A stretch of DNA of 64,000 nt from Tupaia tana (lineage: Eukaryota > Chordata > Mammalia > Scandentia > Tupaiidae), in NCBI GenBank assembly GCA_026018925.1, contig JAKSZU010000011.1, forward strand, positions 9,382,485-9,446,484, read 5' to 3'. The notes below the pieces were generated by a model. That model saw only the letters and a program-made list of their open reading frames with translations. It made no database searches and was not told the origin of the DNA. Positions 43,700-54,784 of this stretch are shown piece after piece. Position 1 is the first letter of the stretch. Each line of letters starts with the position of its first letter. The position numbers were made by a program, and so were the translations under genes.

Positions 43700-43845
43700 T
43701 GCTCCATTAGCAAGTAAAATCTATGAGGCCAGAAGCTTGTTTTATCCATCTAATTCACCTCTGCATCCGAAGCATCTGAAACAGAGAACAGCACAGAATA
43801 GGTGTTCAGTAAAAGTTTGTCAAATGAATCAATGAATAAATGGCT
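43700..43845 (+). mobile_element. L2 3'-end fossil
   Basis: TCTATGAGGCCAGAAGCTTG, CACCTCTGCATCCGAAGCAT and a final CAGTAAAAGTTTGTCAAATG AATCAATGAAT match the L2 3' end order (two motifs, separated here). Confidence 0.7.
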
Positions 43846-43849
43846 TAGT

Positions 43850-45295
43850 GAGTAAGCACTGGAAACAAGGCAAATTTCAACACCTGCCAGAAACTCTGAT
43901 GACTTGCTATTAGAAAGCTGATGAGTCTAGACTGAAATGAAAGCCAATCTGACATATGAACTCCTGCAGCATTTACGAACGACACAGGGAGAGACCTTAG
44001 CAGAAGTACTGACAGCTTCATGACCGAGAACACGGCTGAAAGTAAAGTGGAGCTGATGGACAGCCAGGGGGGAATATCTGGGACGTATCCACAGTTCCTT
44101 GGCACTGGGAAGCTCAGAATCTACTTATTTCTCCTGATGTTTGACCTTGGCTGCCATATCAGGGAAAAAATAAATAAAAAAGAATCCCTGTAATGGCCAT
44201 CTCCCAACGAGAGAGACTCTGCCCAACAAAGAATGAGATTTCTGTTTCAGATACCCACTAACTACAGCAGCAAACAGAACAAAGCAATTCTTTGGAAGAG
44301 AGGTCAAGTTTCTTGAGAAGCTGCCTCCAGCTCTGGCCATCTTCTTCCTCAGGCTTTTAGATCTCTGAATTGGTCAAACCAAAACTATCGTCAACTTAAG
44401 CCTAAACTATCATAAATCTAAACATTTTTTTCCCTTCCACCTGAACCAGAACTACTTAACCAGGATTCACATCAGTTTCTGAAACTTAATCTATTTTAAC
44501 ATTTAAAAAAGGCTATGCATATGTTTCCTCCAGCCCCAATTTCTTATCAAGTTAGTAAGTAAGAAACTGTCAGGTATACGGAAAGGATGCTGCAGTTCAG
44601 AGTAAGGCCACTTTTCTGGGTAATTAGAACAAATGTCTTTCTATGATAGTTACTGCTAAAAACAGGACATAATTTTAGGAAATGCCTTGAGCATGCTCCT
44701 AATAAGACTTAAGAGTACATTGAGGCATCTGGTTTCAAAGAGTATCTATGTAACATCCTCCCACTAGCTGTTTAAGCTTCTCACTAAAATTGCAACCAGA
44801 CTCACAAGAAAAAAATCTTCACAGGAATGTTAACAAACAAAATGAATAGAACCTTTAATGCTAAGAGGTGGGGAGAACTGGGTTAATTATAAGACAGATG
44901 GAATTAAGTTGAGAAAAATGTGCTCAGGCCTCATTTTTATGATGTAGCTTAGCGTTGCTTTATGAAACTGAGCCCACTTCAAAAGGGTGTTGGAAGCTTG
45001 GAAGTCCTGCAAAATATGGCTCCTGACTCAAATGGGAGAACTCAACCAGCTAGATGGGAGATCCAGGTAGTCTGGGGTCTGGAACTTATACAATATTTGA
45101 ACCTTCTTTATGTAAAGAATATAAAAGTAGTTGCAAAGATATTTTGTTTAGTGTGAGAAAAAAATTATGACAAAATACAAAACAAATACAGTAAATACAT
45201 AAACATCTGAAAATTTGCATAGTATTGCAAGATGATTAACTGCCTAACATGATTCTGCAAAATACTTGCCCTACATTTCTTGACTGTATACTCTT
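43850..45295. other. Unassigned 1.4-kb segment
   Basis: I recognise no repeat family. Two minus-strand frames follow one another (44340-44125, starting MARAGGSFSRNLTSLPKN; then 44105-43845). The first ATG has a good context (AAGATGG), but no domain is recognisable and the frames differ. It could be chance or a decayed retrocopy. Confidence 0.35.
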
Positions 45296-45299
45296 TTTT

Positions 45300-45545
45300 T
45301 GTTAAGTTTATTCATTTTTTTTTCCCATAAGAGAGAGAGAGAGAGCTAAAGAAGAGAGCGAGGGAGAGAGAAGCACCTCCAACAGGGTCCTCATGCTGCA
45401 GTCCACCCCCAGCTCAGCCCAGATCACGGTCACAGGCACGTACCCAGCATGCACAGCTCACATGCATGATATGTTTCAGACCAACCAGGGACTCCAAACC
45501 TGTGGTTGGCCATGTGACTTCAAGCACTGAGGTTCAATACACAGT
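45300..45545 (-). mobile_element. Diverged SINE (D-like)
   Basis: Antisense: T-rich tail, GA-rich tract 45331-45375, CAACAGGGTCCTCATGCTGC, decayed B box ACTCCAAACCTGTGGTTGGC and head end CACCATGTTGGATCCC. Confidence 0.6.
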
Positions 45546-45549
45546 GGAC

Positions 45550-46150
45550 TGTCCCACCATGTTGGATCCCTCCTGCTTTTAGCTTAGGCTCTTGCAAGTA
45601 ATGCAGAAAAGCACAGATGGATACAGAGATCAATACCTAAAGTGACTTAGTTAAGACCAGGATGTCTATAGCTATCAAGGAGGCAGCTATCTTAAGGAAG
45701 AATGTCTCATTCACAGAGCTCCAAAGATCTCCAGGAGCACAAATCTGCATGTCCTATTGCAATGATTCTTTCAATATTTTTAGCTCTTCCACTATTCTTG
45801 ATTCTCCTTCTAATTTTAAATGCCAAGCTATCCTGGCATAGGTGTGGTGTCCACGGATTCTTCCTAATCACCTCTGGCAGTCTCCCACTCACTCCTGGCT
45901 ACCTCTCTGTGTTGTAGTAATTCTCTTTGCTTTGCTTCTCCACAGGAGAGTAAATCTACCCTTCTCCTTTTCCCTCAATGCATTACTATGTAACTTATTT
46001 TTCTGAATGTTTGATGGAATTTGAAGATAATTAAAGTGCAGAGCAGGAAACAACCTGACATTGGATACTAGCTGTTGTCCTTTTTTTTAAAAAAAAAGAA
46101 ATGTGACTGGCTAATTTTACTCATAGGTGATTTTATTCCCAATTATTATC
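45550..46150. other. Unassigned non-coding DNA
   Basis: No recognised repeat; small overlapping frames at 45702-45917 on both strands without domains. Confidence 0.35.
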
Positions 46151-46151
46151 T

Positions 46152-46287
46152 TTTAAAAATTACTATAAGGCATGTGTGCTCACCAGAGAGAGACAGAGAG
46201 AAAACAAGCCACCAAGTATGGGACTCAAACCACAATTGACCATATGGGAGTCCAACCTTAACTATCAGACAACCTGCTGGTTTCCAA
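46152..46287 (-). mobile_element. SINE-C-like copy
   Basis: Antisense: TTACTATAAGGCATGTGTGC, CACCAAGTATGGGACTCAAA, ATATGGGAGTCCAACCTTAA. Shorter than average. Confidence 0.65.
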
Positions 46288-46509
46288 ATCTTTTCTAAAA
46301 ATTATTTCTGCCCAATTGAGGTACCGTAGACAAATAAAAGGCATGTTTTTAAGGTGTACAACGCATATATGTTGCTATCAACAAAGTTATCTATTTATAT
46401 GCTGAATGATCTCATTTATATGTAAAATCTAAAAATACTGCTGTTCTTGAGGTGATCAGTGGTCCCCTGACCTAGAGCCTTTACAGAGCAATTCAACTTC
46501 ATGGCTAGA

Positions 46510-46612
46510 AATACTATAGATAGCTAGATGATAGGTAGAGATAGATGATAGATAGAGATAGATAGATAGATGTAGATAGATATAGGTAGAAAGAGATAGA
46601 GATAGATATGGA
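46510..46612. repeat. Imperfect (GATA)n microsatellite
   Basis: GATAGATA-type repeats with variant units TAGGTAGA and GAGATAGA, inside antisense L1 3' UTR. Confidence 0.9.
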
Positions 46613-47038
46613 AGTGATTATCACAAACAAATTATCAAATTAGTTAGCACATCTATTACCTCACCTAACTACCCTTTTCTGTTTGTCTTGCTTGGTTTCA
46701 TAGTGAAGACATTTAATCAAATTTCAAGCAGTCAATTCAGTATTGTTAACTACAATCATTACACTATATACTAGGTCCTTTAAAAATAGAACTACCCTGT
46801 CACCCAGAAATCCCTCTTCTGGGTATACACCAAAGAAAACATAGCCAACCCCTTGTAGATATAGCCGTATTTCTATGTTCCTTGAAGCATTAATCACAAC
46901 AGCTAAGATATAGAAACAATCTGAGTGCCTAATGGTTGAATGCATAAAGAAACTGTAATATATAGATACATAGAATGAAATACTATTCAGCCAATAAAAG
47001 AAAAAAATTCTTCCATTTGTGACAACAAGATGAATCTT

Positions 47039-47303
47039 TTTTTTTTTTTTTTTTGAGAGTTTTTTGCTATAGGGCGTGTGTGTTCACCAGAAAGACAGAG
47101 AGAGACAGAGAGACAGAAAGCGAGAAATCACCTCTGGGGGGGGATGGCCATGCCACAATCCCTTCTCCTCCATTCTCCTCTCAGGATCTTGGGCATGCAC
47201 GCACACGTGCCTGGCATGAGTTTAAGCCACCGGGTCCAGGACTTGAACAGTGGTCGACTACATGGGAGTCCAGCAACATAGCCATTATGCCAACTGCTGG
47301 TCC
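47039..47303 (-). mobile_element. Young SINE-A copy with TSD
   Basis: T18, GAGAGTTTTTTGCTATAGGG, end CTGCTGGTCC. Exact TSD ACAAGATGAATCTT at 47025-47038 and 47304-47317, in old L1. Confidence 0.93.
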
Positions 47304-47664
47304 ACAAGATGAATCTTAAGAACATTATGCTAAGTGAAATAAATCAGATAGAAAGACAGATATTGATTTATAGATAGACTCTAACTGTGTATGAATCATA
47401 CATTTTAATTTTTCTCAACCCTTAAAGGTTTTTGGCATGTGACCTGTTAGAAATACTTTAAAAATTACTCTTATAACAGAGTAATTAAACACATCATGGT
47501 GGAGAGAACTTGAAATTAAAATTAAAATAATAAAAAATAATGTTGCTCTGATGGTTATGTGCTGTCCCCTGGCCGGGCCATTTCTTCCTGGAGCAATTAG
47601 CTTCACAGGTAGGCACACACACATCTGGACTGCCTGTTCTTCTAGAGTGAAATTAGGAAGGATA

Positions 47665-48080
47665 CAGACAATGGTCATTAACTTACCACCCGGGTAAGTG
47701 TTGGGCAGTTACTTTACTTGTCCTTGCCTTCATTGCCTCATCTGTTAAAGGAGGAAGAGAGGAGTGCCCATCACATAATGGCATGGAGGCGAGGCAAAAG
47801 ACAGCTCAGTGGTAATGCAGCACTCTGCAATGTTGGATTTACATAGGAAGGTCCCAGGTTTGAGTCCTAAGGACTCTGTGCACGTGTCAGATGGGTGTGT
47901 GCATGACCACAAGCCAAGTTGACTGAAGCTGGAGAGTCCAGCCTGAGGACCCCAAAAAGGGTGCTTTTCTTTCTCTCTCTCTCCCCATGAAAAAAAAAAG
48001 AAAATGAATGAATAAACTTCTAAAAAGTAACAAAATGGTTTTTGTTGAGGATGAAATGTGTTAATATATATAAAGTGCTA
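47665..48080 (+). mobile_element. MIR fossil split by a SINE-D
   Basis: 47690-47770 has GTTGGGCAGTTACTTTACTT and CATTGCCTCATCTGTTAAAG. After the SINE (47786-48028) the MIR resumes with GAGGATGAAATGTGTTAATA and ATAAAGTGCT. Confidence 0.7.
47786..48028 (+). mobile_element. SINE-D copy
   Basis: AGACAGCTCAGTGGTAATGC, GGTCCCAGGTTTGAGTCCTA (B box), GAGGACCCCAAAAAGGGTGC, CT stretch, A-rich tail. Inserted in a MIR. Confidence 0.75.
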
Positions 48081-48431
48081 ACTCATTGGCTCTTTGGGGA
48101 ATGTTGTTCTCGGAAGACTCTATATCAGATAAATGACTCTCAAGGAAATAATTGACAATGCATGAAGAAAAGTCCAGTACCGGGTCGGTCCTGTAGTGCC
48201 AGGTGCCAGAGCCTTAGCTGTTACCATGGGCTGTTTCTTTTCTCTGCCTTCTACACTCTGCTCCATTATAATATAGTCAATAATACCAAAAAAACAAAAG
48301 TAGACTAAATATTTATTAGTAGGATATTTGTTAAATGCTAGATAAGATACATTTTTAATCTAAAATACAATGAAATTATCAGAAAAGATAATTTTTAGTT
48401 ACATTAAAAATTAATTTTGAATATCAAGAGG

Positions 48432-48697
48432 GAACCAGCAGTTAGCGTAATGGCTATGTCGCTGGACTCCCACGTAGTCTACCGTTGTTCGCGTGTCTCG
48501 GACCCGGTGGCTTAAAACTCATGCCAGGCGCGTGTGCGTGCGTGTCCAAGATCCCAAGAGGAGAATGGAGGAGAAGGGATTGTGACGTGGCCATCCCCCC
48601 TGGGGGGTGATTTCTTGCTTTCTGTCTCTCTGTCTCTCTCTGTCTGTCTGGCGAGCGCATGCACCCTATAGCAAAAACCTCTCCAAAAAAAAAATAT
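48432..48697 (+). mobile_element. Young SINE-A copy
   Basis: GGGAACCAGCAGTTAGCGTA to GCACCCTATAGCAAAAACCT and poly-A. CpG-rich. The B box is altered by a 3-base insertion (GTTCGCGTGTCTC). Confidence 0.92.
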
Positions 48698-48744
48698 AGT
48701 AAATCCCTGAATGATTTATATAGTATCCTATTTTACATAATAAT

Positions 48745-48830
48745 ATATATATATATATATATATGCATGTGTGTGTGTGTATATATATATTATATATATA
48801 TGATTATTTATATATAATGTATATATATAT
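48745..48830. repeat. (TA)n/(TG)n microsatellite, AT-rich
   Basis: Alternating TA runs with a GTGTGTGTGT island. Strong self-complementarity. Confidence 0.9.
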
Positions 48831-49099
48831 TTATACACAAAAATTATGGAAAAACAATCTGCTCAAATAGATACCAAAAAATATAAATATTTTTTCTAGG
48901 ATTATGATATGGGGCCTCAAGTAGTATTTTTATAAAAGTATGTCTGCAAATAAGATGTGTATATATTTAGGTATTTGTATAAGTATGCAGAGATAAAATA
49001 ATATATACTCAAATAACATAAGTAAACTAAAGGCAAAGGCCTATAAAAATTACTTGGAGCATATGGTATAGGTAATGGGTTACTATCTTTAATACATAT

Positions 49100-49420
49100 C
49101 GTTTTTACAAATAAATATGAGCATACACCTTCTCGAAACAAAAGGACATAAACAGGCAATTCACAGAACAAGAGCTACAAATTATTATTCTTATGTAAGA
49201 GAGTTCAGCTTCATCTATCATAAAAAATACAAATTAAAGCAATTAGGTACTCTTTTACATTTCAACCTGGCAATTTTATAAATCAGTAATACCCACTATT
49301 TGTCAATAGTGAGGAGAAACAGAGTCTTATGCTGCCTACTACAAATGGTAAAAAACAATAAACATTATTTTTATGCAAACAGAACTTCCACGGAGGTGTA
49401 TTTTAAGTGTTCATGGTAGA
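49100..49420 (+). mobile_element. Old sense L1 ORF2 fragment
   Basis: AACAGGCAATTCACAGAACA and ATACAAATTAAAGCAATTAG follow the sense ORF2 C-terminal order of ancient L1s (near the GAGATAC region). The flanking 48840-49100 is AT-rich and unassigned. Confidence 0.5.
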
Positions 49421-49608
49421 TTTTAAGTCAAAAGTACCATATTGTGCTAAAGAACAAGAGAGAGAAAGAACTCAGTGGAAGGTAGCATGAGGGTGTAGCA
49501 TTGTTTGCTCAGAATAACTCATTGGCTCTTTTAGGAATGTTGCTCTGGAGGGTTCTCAGAGAAATGACCCTCAAGGAAATAACGGATGAAGCATGAAGAA
49601 AAGTCCAC

Positions 49609-49848
49609 TGCTGGGTCAGCTCCGTAGTGTAGTGGTCAAGCTCTGCCCATTGGGAGCCAGATCCTATGTGGCCAATTGCAGTGTGAATTCTGGCTTGAAA
49701 AGCACACCAAGTGTGTGTGCAAGCATGCCTCCAATCGGATGGGATGGAGAAATGGAGGAAAAAAGATTGCCACATGGCCACCTGTCACTGGGAGAGTGTA
49801 TTCTCTCCCCCCATTCATAGTGCACACACCTACAGGCAATAAAAGTCC
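49609..49848 (+). mobile_element. SINE-B copy
   Basis: GGGTCAGCTCCGTAGTGTAG, TGGCTTGAAAAGCACACCAA, GGCCACCTGTCACTGGGAGA, CCTACAGGCAATAAAAG. Flank AAAAGTCCA on both sides. Its start lies inside a local duplication (see findings). Confidence 0.75.
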
Positions 49849-49859
49849 AGTACTTTATT

Positions 49860-51340
49860 CTTAAAGAGTTCTACTCCTTTCAATTTTGCCATAGATTGTA
49901 TCTCTGTTTGCTTTTTAGACCAAGTTGTTAGTTGACTCTTACTTTTATGTAACTAAACACTGATTTTTAATATAAGAATGATGACTGACTCTAGGTCATG
50001 CCCTGCCCTATCTCTCACATGGTCTTTTAGTTAACCAAGAACATAAGCAGCAAACCTTTAAGATGCCTAGAAGAGCACACCAAAATCACAGTAGAAAATG
50101 TCTAAGTCTTTGGAGTAAGACTTAGATATTTTACCGAGTTGATAAACATCACAAGAGTTTGATACAAGGAATAGTATGACTTGTATCAAATAAGTGACGC
50201 TGAGGAAGCTTTGAGTTTTCAAAGTGCTCCCAAGCGTCAGACTGCCCACGTGGTCTTTTATTGTCCCAAGGCAAAGGACAAGCTTGACACAGAAAGCATT
50301 ACTCTGATTTCGTATTTCTCAAATCCATTCACTGCCTCGTAGCTGCTGATCAAGACCTCGGGCACCACAGTAGACATCGAGGGCAGTGGATATCAGGAGA
50401 CAGCCTTGGAGAAGAAATCCCACTGCCTGCATTCACACCTCACCTTCCTGACTTGGAAAACACCTCCAGTTAATGAGCAAATCTGGCATCTGTCAGCTTT
50501 TTGTAAGCAAGCATTTCACAAGGTTTACAGAAAAGTTAAGTAAACAGAGTTCTGAGTAACAAAAGAGTGGCGTTTATGCATTCTTTGATTCACTTTAAAG
50601 GATGGTATAAACTGACTTTTTAACCAAGCATTAGGCAAGATCTGGGCCCGAGCCATGCTATAATAAACAGTGACATGGCTATATTAAAATATTTACTTAG
50701 TGTGCTAAAGTGACTTATAGGAAGAGTGGCTACTACATAGAAGTCCTAAGTATTAAGGCGTCAGGTGCCACGGGCGGCATAAATATTCCATGTGCACTTG
50801 TTTATAGGAAAACCCCATCTGGATTCGGCTAAAACAGCAGGCACCCTGGTGACCCCAGTTTTGCTATTGGAAAATATAACACAAGTGTTCGCTCCTCTAG
50901 AATAACTACAGCGTTAAGTGCCAAATGACAGATGGGAGGGGATTGGCTTTTCTCAATAAAATCCAGGCACTCCATTGTGAAGGGTTTCATTGTAAGAGCT
51001 CCTCGGCGTTTATAGCCTCTCAGCATAGAGATGAAGCTAGACAAGCAAGGCACTGGGTCAGAATGACCAGAGCCTGCCTAGTTAGGAGGGCTTTGCTTTT
51101 ACGCATCAGGCAAGCTGGACAGGACTTGGAAGACGTAACCTGGAGAGTCCATGAACATCAACATCTTCAATCCCCACCTCACCCCTTCTCTTCCCCATCT
51201 TAGTTATGTTGAATAATGCTCAAGCTCTGGCTTGGGACCAAACCTGGTGGGGTCCAAATCTAGATTTGAAGACTGCTCCTTCACATATTTGAATATAACC
51301 TTTTAGGGTTAGGATAGAGGGTGGAGGGCAGAGAAATAAG
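49860..51340. other. Unassigned 1.5-kb segment
   Basis: I recognise no repeats apart from a possible MIR trace at 51205-51300. Mixed composition, no coding signal. One of the larger candidates for unique host sequence. Confidence 0.4.
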
Positions 51341-51344
51341 AATA

Positions 51345-51515
51345 CACTGGGCAAGGCATGGCTCCAGACACTTTTCTATGTTATTTTATTGATTCCTCAT
51401 GCCAATACTATGACTTAAGTAGTGCTTCCCCATTCTATAGATTTACATAGACAGCTGAGAATGACTCCAAGGAATGAAAGGTCTTCCTAAGCCAGACCTC
51501 AGTCATCCCATCAGG
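51345..51515 (-). mobile_element. MIR fossil
   Basis: Antisense MIR order: ATTTTATTGATTCCTCATGC, TTCCCCATTCTATAGATTTA, AGCCAGACCTCAGTCATCCC. Diverged. Confidence 0.55.
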
Positions 51516-51732
51516 TAAATACATCACCACCTTCTCCTCTGGTTGACCCATGTGTTGTGAGAGCAATAAAAATAATGTCTGGAACTGATCATTTAGTTGG
51601 GTAGAAAATAACTCGGAGTGATAGCATGACCACCCAACTTTGCAAGCATAGAGCTCAAAAAGATAAAGTCGCAACCTGAGGCTGTTCACTGAAAGTTAAA
51701 AACTCTATGTGATTAGATAAAGTGACTTCCTC

Positions 51733-51770
51733 ACACAAACACACACACACATACACACACACACACACTC
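51733..51770. repeat. (CA)n microsatellite
   Basis: About 18 CA units with a few interruptions. Confidence 0.9.
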
Positions 51771-51824
51771 CCAGCTGGAAGTCTTCCTCAGCAGAATTTG
51801 ACATAGATATTTCTTCTCACTCCT

Positions 51825-52010
51825 CCATTCACTTAACAAACATGCCCTGAGCAGCTACTGTGTCCCAAGCTCTTTCTAAAAGATGAGGATAGCAATAAAC
51901 ATAATCCCTGCCCTCATGGAGCTGGCCTGACAGTGAGGGGATGGCTAAATATGTAATTACATAAATAGCATTAATTCCAGGCAGTGGTCACTAAAGAAAA
52001 CTTAACTAGG
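51825..52010 (-). mobile_element. Ancient L2/MIR-class repeat
   Basis: CCATTCACTTAACAAACATG, GAGCAGCTACTGTGTCCCAA and CCCTGCCCTCATGGAGCTGG are well-known landmarks of mammal-wide L2-type repeats in antisense. Exact family uncertain. Confidence 0.6.
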
Positions 52011-52209
52011 ATATAGGAATAAAGGTTGACTAAGAATGCAATTTTAGGTAGGAAAATCAAGGAAATCTAAGTTCTTAGCTTAGAAGTTTTGGGAATCGGA
52101 AAAAATAATATAGTCTGATTTAATTTTTTTTTACCGCAGCTCAAAGTTTAAACAAATCCATTGCCCCAGACATAAAGGAAACAATACTGAACTGAGAGTT
52201 ACTTATCCT

Positions 52210-52345
52210 TTGGTCTAAGCTTTCACATTAACTTATTAAGCAGCTCTAAGAAGTTCTATCATTTCACAGATGAAGAGAACAAGACCCAGAAAGGTAATAA
52301 GACCTGCTTAAGGCCACAAATTTGTGTGAGCCTCTAAGGTTTTTT
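52210..52345 (-). mobile_element. MIR fossil
   Basis: CATTTCACAGATGAAGAGAA, AACAAGACCCAGAAAGGTAA and TTAAGGCCACAAATTTGTG follow antisense MIR. Confidence 0.6.
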
Positions 52346-52349
52346 TTTT

Positions 52350-52840
52350 CCACTCTGGAATTCTGGAATTGTGCTGTCCGATATGGAAGGCACTAGTTTC
52401 ATGAGGGTATTTTCATTTAAATGAATTAAACTTAAAAAAAAAATTCCAGTCCTCAGTTGCACTAGCCATATTTCAAGTGTTGGTAGTTATGAGTGGTTTG
52501 TGGCTGCCCTACAGACAGTGAGGACAATAGAATATCTCTACCATTGCTGAAAGTTCTAGTAGAGAGAAATTATGGATTCAGATAGCTCTTAGAGAGAAAA
52601 AGGGATTGTTGCCTGTACATTTTCTGTTTCTATGAGATGATATGCATCTTAGAAACAAATCATTTTCAATGGTTTTAGCCCAAGCAATTTACGCTAAATC
52701 AAGCTGTCTTGTATGTGTAAGAAGAAAAAAAAAAGAATGTTTAGGAATGTATACCATACATGAGTCCTTCTTGAAATAAAGAAAAAATTAAGACATATGC
52801 TAACTGATTAAGTGAGAAAGCAAACTGAAGAGTCTGAAAG
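52350..52840. other. Unassigned non-coding DNA
   Basis: 52360-52560 (TCTGGAATTGTGCTGTCCGA, ATATGGAAGGCACTAG) looks like an ancient interspersed repeat of uncertain family. The remainder shows nothing recognisable. Confidence 0.35.
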
Positions 52841-52844
52841 TGGC

Positions 52845-53089
52845 TGCTATGGTCTGTTCATTTTGACTTGAAGCTTAATGCCCAACATGATCCATTAAAA
52901 GGTTGTGCTTTGGTCTCAGTGTCACAGTGGCAGCATGGTGCTATGCTGTGTTGGAGGCCAAATGCAAGATCAGGGTTCAGTTCCTGGATGAACTTGTGCA
53001 CTGTGGGTGAACATACGCACATATCTATGCCCCAGGTTGACTTGGAGGGCCTGGAAAGCAGGTTCCAGATGTGAAAGCTTGTTGAGAGT

Positions 53090-53129
<40 letters not shown>

Positions 53130-53462
53130 TATACTTTTAAAAACAAGGGGTATTGGGAAGTAATTAAGTCACGAGGACAGAGCCCTTACAGGTGGGATTA
53201 GTGTCTAATAAAAGGTCGCAAGTTGGTGAGTCCATTCCTCACATCTCTTCTGACCTGAGAATACAACATGTGTCCCTCCTGGAGGATATGGCCGTGGGAT
53301 ATCATCTCAGAAGCCAAGAGCAGCCCTCACTAGACACTGAACCTGCCGCCACCTTGACTGGGACTCCACCCTTCCTGAAGTGTGAGAAAGGCATTTCTGT
53401 TCTTGACAAATTACCCAGGTTCAGGTATTTTGTTAGAGCAGCAAAAACAGAATAAGACAGTG
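52845..53462 (+). mobile_element. MLT1/MST-type MaLR LTR split by a SINE-D
   Basis: Starts GGCTGCTATGGTCTGTTCAT; after the SINE it resumes GGTATTGGGAAGTAATTAAG, AGCCCTTACAGGTGGGATTA, CTAGACACTGAACCTGCCGC and ends TTGTTAGAGCAGCAAAAACA. Order and content match MaLR LTRs. Confidence 0.85.
52903..53147 (+). mobile_element. SINE-D copy inside the LTR
   Basis: TCAGTGTCACAGTGGCAGCA, CAGGGTTCAGTTCCTGGATG, a (CT)16 run at 53093-53124, ATAAATATACTTTT tail. Confidence 0.7.
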
Positions 53463-53955
53463 GTAAAATCTGAACCCACAGATTGGGTGTTGTGCACCAA
53501 AAACAATGATCCATTCAAACAAATGTGGTTGAACATTAAAGATGACCTCCTCTAGAAAACTCAAAATTATTCAAAATGTAAAGATGATTTAAGATACAGT
53601 CTGGAGTTTAAAATAAATAAATAAAGTTGTATGAAAATACTCAAGGTTGACCCTGGCAGTGAGACAGACCCAAAAACATAGCCCAGGCAAGTGTAAATAG
53701 GTACAGCTCTTCAGTATGTATTAAGAACCTTGTAATTGTGAAACTCTTCCTGCTAAGTTATTCCACTTAAAGGAAACTATCTATCTTGAAAACAACAAAG
53801 AGTACCACCAAATAAAGATTTGCCTAATAAGATCTTCATTGCAGCATATGGTACAGAAGCCAAAAAATACTAGAAGCATATTCAACAATCGAAGAATTAA
53901 TTGTTAGTAGATCCATAACGTAGAACTTTACGTAACTTTTAAACATGATAACGTG

Positions 53956-54225
53956 GAGGGATCAGCAGATGGCGTAGTGGTTATGTTGCTGGACTACCAC
54001 GAAGCTGATCACAGTTTGAGTCCCAGACCTGGTGGCTTAAAACTCATGCTGGGCATGTGTGCGTACATGCTCAGAATCCTGAAAGGAGAACGAAGGCGAA
54101 GAGATTGTGGTGTGGCCATCCCTCCTGGGTGGTGATTTCTTGCTTTCTGTTCTCTCTCTCTCTCTCTCTGTCTCTCCAGCAAGTACACGCACTCTATAAC
54201 CAAAATTTCTTTCTTTCTTTCTTTC

Positions 54226-54264
<39 letters not shown>
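53956..54264 (+). mobile_element. SINE-A copy with T-then-A tail
   Basis: GGGATCAGCAGATGGCGTAG to CTCTATAACCAAAATTTC. The tail is (TTTC)n, then about 18 T, then about 16 A (54210-54264), an unusual self-complementary end. Confidence 0.85.
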
Positions 54265-54339
54265 GACAAACATTACGACTGGGGAAAGAAATTTAATGGA
54301 AAAATGTTGGCAGTAGAACATTAAGGGCAAAATTGAAAT

Positions 54340-54545
54340 GATAATAATAGCTAACACTTATTCAGTGTTCAGTAAATAGCCAGTCACTTTTTTTGCATCT
54401 ATTTTATCATTTACCCTTCAAAATACATATGAGCAATCAGCATCCAAAATCACTGAGGAAATAGTCCTGATGATTTTCCATGTGCCCAGAAGTCACTATG
54501 TGACAGCCAGGTCAAGAATGCAGGGCCATCTGCAAAAGCCTGCAT
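54340..54545 (-). mobile_element. MIR fossil
   Basis: GATAATAATAGCTAACACTT, CATCTATTTTATCATTTACC and GTGACAGCCAGGTCAAGAAT follow antisense MIR. Confidence 0.7.
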
Positions 54546-54784
54546 GAGCGCCCTTTTTACCTACAGGAAACTCACAGTAGCATGGTCTTACTCATGCAAA
54601 AAATGTATATGAACATTTAGAAAAAAAAATATCCCAGCTGGAAATACACCAAAACCTTCATAGTGATGATCTCTGAATGGTGGGATTACAGATTACTTTT
54701 ATTTTCTTCTTCAAATTAGTATCTATTTTTAAATCATTCTGGCAAGAAACATAATTCAACCATCAAGAAAAAAAAAATTAATGA

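Larger units (their letters stand above)
46310..47410. mobile_element. Opposed old L1 segments, possibly an old 5'-inverted L1
   Basis: 46315-46785 is mainly antisense L1 3' UTR (GGTGTACAACGCATATATG, CACCTAACTACCCTTTTCTG), with sense-like scraps near 46400. 46785-47410 is sense L1 ORF2 C-terminal sequence and start of 3' UTR (AATAGAACTACCCTGTCACC, GAAATACTATTCAGCCAATA). A SINE-A splits the latter at 47039. Head-to-head order could reflect twin priming or two separate insertions. Confidence 0.6.
53520..54780 (+). mobile_element. Ancient interspersed repeat of uncertain class, interrupted
   Basis: 53740-53940 (GCAGCATATGGTACAGAAGC, AACAATCGAAGAATTAATTG) and 54590-54770 (ATGATCTCTGAATGGTGGGA, ACTTTTATTTTCTTCTTCAA) look like two parts of one mammal-wide LINE-age repeat. 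A SINE-A (53956) and a MIR (54340) lie within. Classification needs a repeat library. Confidence 0.4.

Noticed and set aside
46510-46612. Short regularly spaced repeats considered as an array of biological spacers
   Set aside because: They are GATA microsatellite units without unique spacers; CRISPR-type arrays are not expected in a mammalian genome.
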